A stretch of 64,000 nt of DNA from Thauera aromatica K172 (GTDB taxonomy: Bacteria > Pseudomonadota > Gammaproteobacteria > Burkholderiales > Rhodocyclaceae). The notes under the pieces were generated by a model. That model was given only the letters and a program-made list of their open reading frames with translations, ran no database searches and was not told the origin of the DNA. Numbering within the stretch: position 1 is the first letter of the stretch; every line of letters begins with the position of its first letter. Of the stretch, positions 61,795 through 64,000 are shown in pieces. The position numbers and the translations under genes are program-made. The stretch covers positions 2,046,001 through 2,110,000 of the forward strand of contig NZ_CP028339.1 in the NCBI RefSeq assembly GCF_003030465.1, written 5' to 3'.

Positions 61795-62127
61795 ATGCCT
61801 GCCCGTGTCCCTGCCGCCTCCGTCCGCGCCCCTGCTGCGCCCCTCCTGGGAGGGATGTTCGCCGCAGTGTTCGCCATGCTCATCACGATCGTGCCGGCAC
61901 ACGCCGAGCCATTGGAGCGGGAGAGCCCGGGTGCGGAGATCGAAACTTCGGCCCACCCGTCGCGGGGCGGCGATTTGCGCCACGTGCTGAATTCGGGCAG
62001 GGACATCGAAGCGGCACCGCGGAGCCGGCGCCCGAGCAAGGACGAGCGCGAAGCGCTGCATCGTGATCTGCGCAGCGCCATGCAGGACGTTTATGGCGAA
62101 CCGCCGCGCGCGCGCGGCCGGCGCTGA
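61795..62127 (+). CDS. Small exported protein of unknown function
   Basis: The 110-residue predicted periplasmic protein begins MPARVPAASVRAPAAPLLGG and has a signal peptide ending near residue 37 (FAMLITIVPAHAEP, AHA cleavage site). The mature part is charged and ends RRPSKDEREALHRDLRSAMQ-DVYGEPPR, a helix rich in Arg/Asp/Glu. I recognise no family. The start is uncertain: in-frame codons continue upstream to 61663 without a signal-like sequence. Confidence 0.5.
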   Translation: MPARVPAASVRAPAAPLLGGMFAAVFAMLITIVPAHAEPLERESPGAEIETSAHPSRGGDLRHVLNSGRDIEAAPRSRRPSKDEREALHRDLRSAMQDVYGEPPRARGRR

Positions 62128-62154
62128 ACGCGCTGCGAAGCCTCGCCGAGCCGG

Positions 62155-62160
62155 TAGAAT
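62155..62160 (+). promoter_or_regulatory. -10 box close to the tsaB start
   Basis: TAGAAT ends 9 bases before the tsaB ATG, predicting a leader of about 3 bases. No Shine-Dalgarno sequence. Inference from spacing. Confidence 0.35.
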
Positions 62161-62169
62161 ACCGGCACC

Positions 62170-62862
62170 ATGAAAGTACTCGCGATCGAAACCGCCTGCG
62201 AACAGGGAAGCGTAGCCTTGCTCTACGAAGGGGAGCTGCTGTCGCGTCGCATCGAAGGGGCGAAAAACCATTCCGAAGCCGTGCTGCGCGATATCCGCGA
62301 CCTGCTGGGCGAGGCCGGACTGGTTCCGGCGCAACTCGACGCGGTGGCCTTCGGTGCCGGGCCGGGGGCGTTTACCGGCCTGCGCCTGGCGTGCGGTATC
62401 GCCCAGGGGCTCGCACTGGGAGCCGATCTGGGCGTCGCGGCGATCTGCAGCTTGCAGGCGCTCGCGCTGCGCGCCGAGGCCCCGAGGGTGTTCGTCGCCA
62501 CCGATGCCCGCCTGGGTGAGGTCTATCACGCGGCCTTCGTGCACGACGCCGAAAACGAGCCTCAAGCGGTAACCGGGGTCGGCTGCTGTGCCCCCGCGGA
62601 GGTCGTGCTCCCGCCCGGGCGCTGGAGTGCCGCCGGATCGGCGTTCGCGGCGTGGCCGGAAGTCTTGCGCCAGCGTCTCGACGACCGCCTCGACGCCTGT
62701 CTGCCATCGTTGCTGCCCGATGCCGCCGAAGTGGCCCGCCTCGCCGTGCGCAGGGTGGAGCGAGGAGCCTTGCTCGCGCCCGAGCATGCCGCGCCTCTTT
62801 ACGTGCGCGACAAGGTCGCCCTGACCACCGCCGAGCGGCTCGCCCGGGGAGGCCGCGCCTGA
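62170..62862 (+). CDS. tsaB: tRNA threonylcarbamoyladenosine synthesis protein TsaB
   Basis: The 230-residue ASKHA-fold protein is an essential partner of TsaD in making t6A at position 37 of ANN-decoding tRNAs. Family marks are VLAIETACEQGSVAL, HSEAVLRDIRDLL and FGAGPGAFTGLRLACGIAQG. The stop overlaps the next start (TGATG), so tsaB and rimI are coupled. Confidence 0.94.
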   Translation: MKVLAIETACEQGSVALLYEGELLSRRIEGAKNHSEAVLRDIRDLLGEAGLVPAQLDAVAFGAGPGAFTGLRLACGIAQGLALGADLGVAAICSLQALALRAEAPRVFVATDARLGEVYHAAFVHDAENEPQAVTGVGCCAPAEVVLPPGRWSAAGSAFAAWPEVLRQRLDDRLDACLPSLLPDAAEVARLAVRRVERGALLAPEHAAPLYVRDKVALTTAERLARGGRA

Positions 62863-63326
62863 TGGCGCTGTCGCAGGCGCGGCTGCGCCCGATGCGGGGC
62901 GAGGACCTCGACTGGGTCTGCGCATGCGAAGCCGAACTCCACGCTTTCCCGTGGACGCGGGGCAATTTCAACGATTCACTGGCGGCCGGCCACGAGCTGT
63001 GGGTCTGGGAAACGGAGAATGGCCCGGAGGCGGCGCCGCTCGGTTATGCGGTGGTGCAGCGCGTTGCCGACGAAGCCGAACTGCTCGACATCGGCGTGGC
63101 GCATCACGCTCAGCGCCGGGGAGTGGGGCGCGCGCTGCTTGCGCGTCTGATCGATCATGCGTGCGAACACGGTGCGACCCAGTTCTTTCTCGAAGTGCGG
63201 CCGTCGAATGTCGCCGCGCTTGCCCTGTATCGGAGCGCCGGCTTCGAGACGGTCGGCCGCCGGCGCGGCTATTACCCCGCCACGCAAGGGCGCGAGGACG
63301 CCCTGGTGATGAGGCTCGCGCTGTGA
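62862..63326 (+). CDS. rimI: Ribosomal-protein-alanine N-acetyltransferase RimI
   Basis: The 154-residue GNAT enzyme acetylates the N-terminus of ribosomal protein S18. The acetyl-CoA loop is HHAQRRGVGRALLARLIDHA, followed by FFLEVRPSNVAALALYRSAG and the C-terminal GRRRGYYPATQGREDALVM, all typical of RimI. The tsaB-rimI-uracil glycosylase order is common in proteobacteria. The stop overlaps the next ATG (TGATG). Confidence 0.94.
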   Translation: MALSQARLRPMRGEDLDWVCACEAELHAFPWTRGNFNDSLAAGHELWVWETENGPEAAPLGYAVVQRVADEAELLDIGVAHHAQRRGVGRALLARLIDHACEHGATQFFLEVRPSNVAALALYRSAGFETVGRRRGYYPATQGREDALVMRLAL

Positions 63327-64000
63327 TGGCCGGGCGGGCGCCTTCGCGCCGTGCCGCGGTGCTGCGCGAGATGGGGCTGGGGCCGCTGTGGCGGTTGCGC
63401 ACGCAGGGCGCGCAGCGGCTCGATGAGGAGGTCGGGGAAGGGGGCTGGGAAGGGGGCGGCGAGAGGGGCGCTGAAGCGCCGCCCGGCGCTGCCCTGGCGG
63501 GGGTGGAGGCGGCTCATGTCGTCCCCCGTCCGCTCGTGGCGGACGCCCCGTCGCCGTCTGCCGCCGCCGCTTCGTCCCCGGCGCTCACTGTGCACGGATT
63601 CCCGGAACAGCGCCCCGCCGGGCGCCGGAGTGCAGAGGCCGCTGCCGGCGACATCGCTCCGTACGCCGATTCAGCGCGCAGTGCGCGCATCGCCACGCTG
63701 GGATGGGACGAACTCGAAGAGGACATCCGCCAGTGCCGTGCCTGCGTGCTGTGCGAGCGGCGCCGGCAGGCCGTGCCCGGTGTCGGTGATCGGCAGGCGC
63801 GCTGGATGCTGGTCGGAGAGGGACCGGGGGCCGAAGAGGATCAGCGCGGCGAGCCTTTTGTCGGCCAGGCCGGCCGCTTGCTCGACAACATGCTGGCGGC
63901 GATCGGCCTGCGGCGGGGAGAGGATGTCTATATCGGCAATGCGGTGAAGTGCCGCCCGCCGCACAACCGCACCCCGGAGCGGGCCGAACTGGCCGCCTGC
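63326..64000 (+). CDS. Family-4 uracil-DNA glycosylase (3' end outside window)
   Basis: The visible 225 residues start at an ATG overlapping the rimI stop and run to the window end. After an Ala/Pro-rich N-terminal linker (about residues 30-125) comes the Fe-S glycosylase core. It has CRACVLCERRRQAVPGVGD (first two cluster cysteines), LVGEGPGAEEDQRGEPFVGQ (uracil-recognition motif) and NAVKCRPPHNRTP. The second half, with the remaining Fe-S cysteines, lies beyond 64000. The enzyme excises uracil from DNA. The long N-terminal linker is variable in betaproteobacterial homologues. Confidence 0.92.
   Translation, partial: MAGRAPSRRAAVLREMGLGPLWRLRTQGAQRLDEEVGEGGWEGGGERGAEAPPGAALAGVEAAHVVPRPLVADAPSPSAAAASSPALTVHGFPEQRPAGRRSAEAAAGDIAPYADSARSARIATLGWDELEEDIRQCRACVLCERRRQAVPGVGDRQARWMLVGEGPGAEEDQRGEPFVGQAGRLLDNMLAAIGLRRGEDVYIGNAVKCRPPHNRTPERAELAAC

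Overview
The window is about 64 kb of GC-rich (roughly two-thirds G+C) bacterial chromosome. Almost all of it is core genome with tightly packed genes. Gene content and order point to a betaproteobacterium, most likely of the Rhodocyclales (Thauera/Azoarcus/Aromatoleum group). The pointers are a 13-subunit-type nuo operon followed by nudF-nadE-glnB, then ftsK-lolA-rarA-serS, an AmmeMemoRadiSam cluster, ispD-ispF, relA, ppk1/ppx, and an ompR-envZ-yciB-yciI-bolA-ppiC string. The lineage is inferred from protein resemblance; no 16S gene is present. I found no tRNA, rRNA, CRISPR array or intact insertion sequence.

Layout. 1-10966: 3' part of the respiratory complex I operon (nuoF partial to nuoN). 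11043-16640: Nudix hydrolase, NAD synthetase and PII protein, then an opposing block with an Smr-domain nuclease, thioredoxin reductase and a Crp/Fnr regulator. 16882-23140: ftsK, lolA, rarA, a small conserved unknown and serS. 23183-23671: a G-rich minisatellite bracketed by two copies of one palindrome. 23668-25050: MltF-like lytic transglycosylase. 25117-28693: an accessory scar holding two intact toxin-antitoxin modules (TacAT and VapBC), a decayed MntA/HepT pair, and fragments of manC, a WecG-type glycosyltransferase and an ATPase. 28694-35060: corA, a GGDEF-EAL protein and mfd. 35214-37756: amrB-amrA-amrS. 37987-41457: ispD, ispF, thpR, a host-attachment-family protein and mtfA. 41535-47624: relA, ppk1 and ppx, i.e. 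(p)ppGpp and polyphosphate metabolism side by side. 47640-51166: an MCE-type lipid transport operon. 51210-57144: acyl-CoA synthetase, an ECHDC3-like crotonase, tatD, TetR and acyl-CoA dehydrogenase. 57344-61497 (minus): ompR-envZ-yciB-yciI-bolA-ppiC. 61795-64000: small exported protein, tsaB, rimI and a partial family-4 uracil-DNA glycosylase.

How the parts fit. Most of the window is housekeeping: energy conservation, NAD supply and nitrogen signalling, chromosome and envelope maintenance, stringent response with polyphosphate, and lipid handling. The least ordinary points are the Smr protein with three tandem copies of a SmrB-like ribosome-contact motif, the 20-bp to 8-bp G-rich repeat array after serS, the toxin-antitoxin scar that replaced polysaccharide genes, the uncharacterised AmmeMemoRadiSam trio, a Pho-box-like repeat in front of ppk1, and several genes whose -10 box sits at leaderless distance from the start codon.
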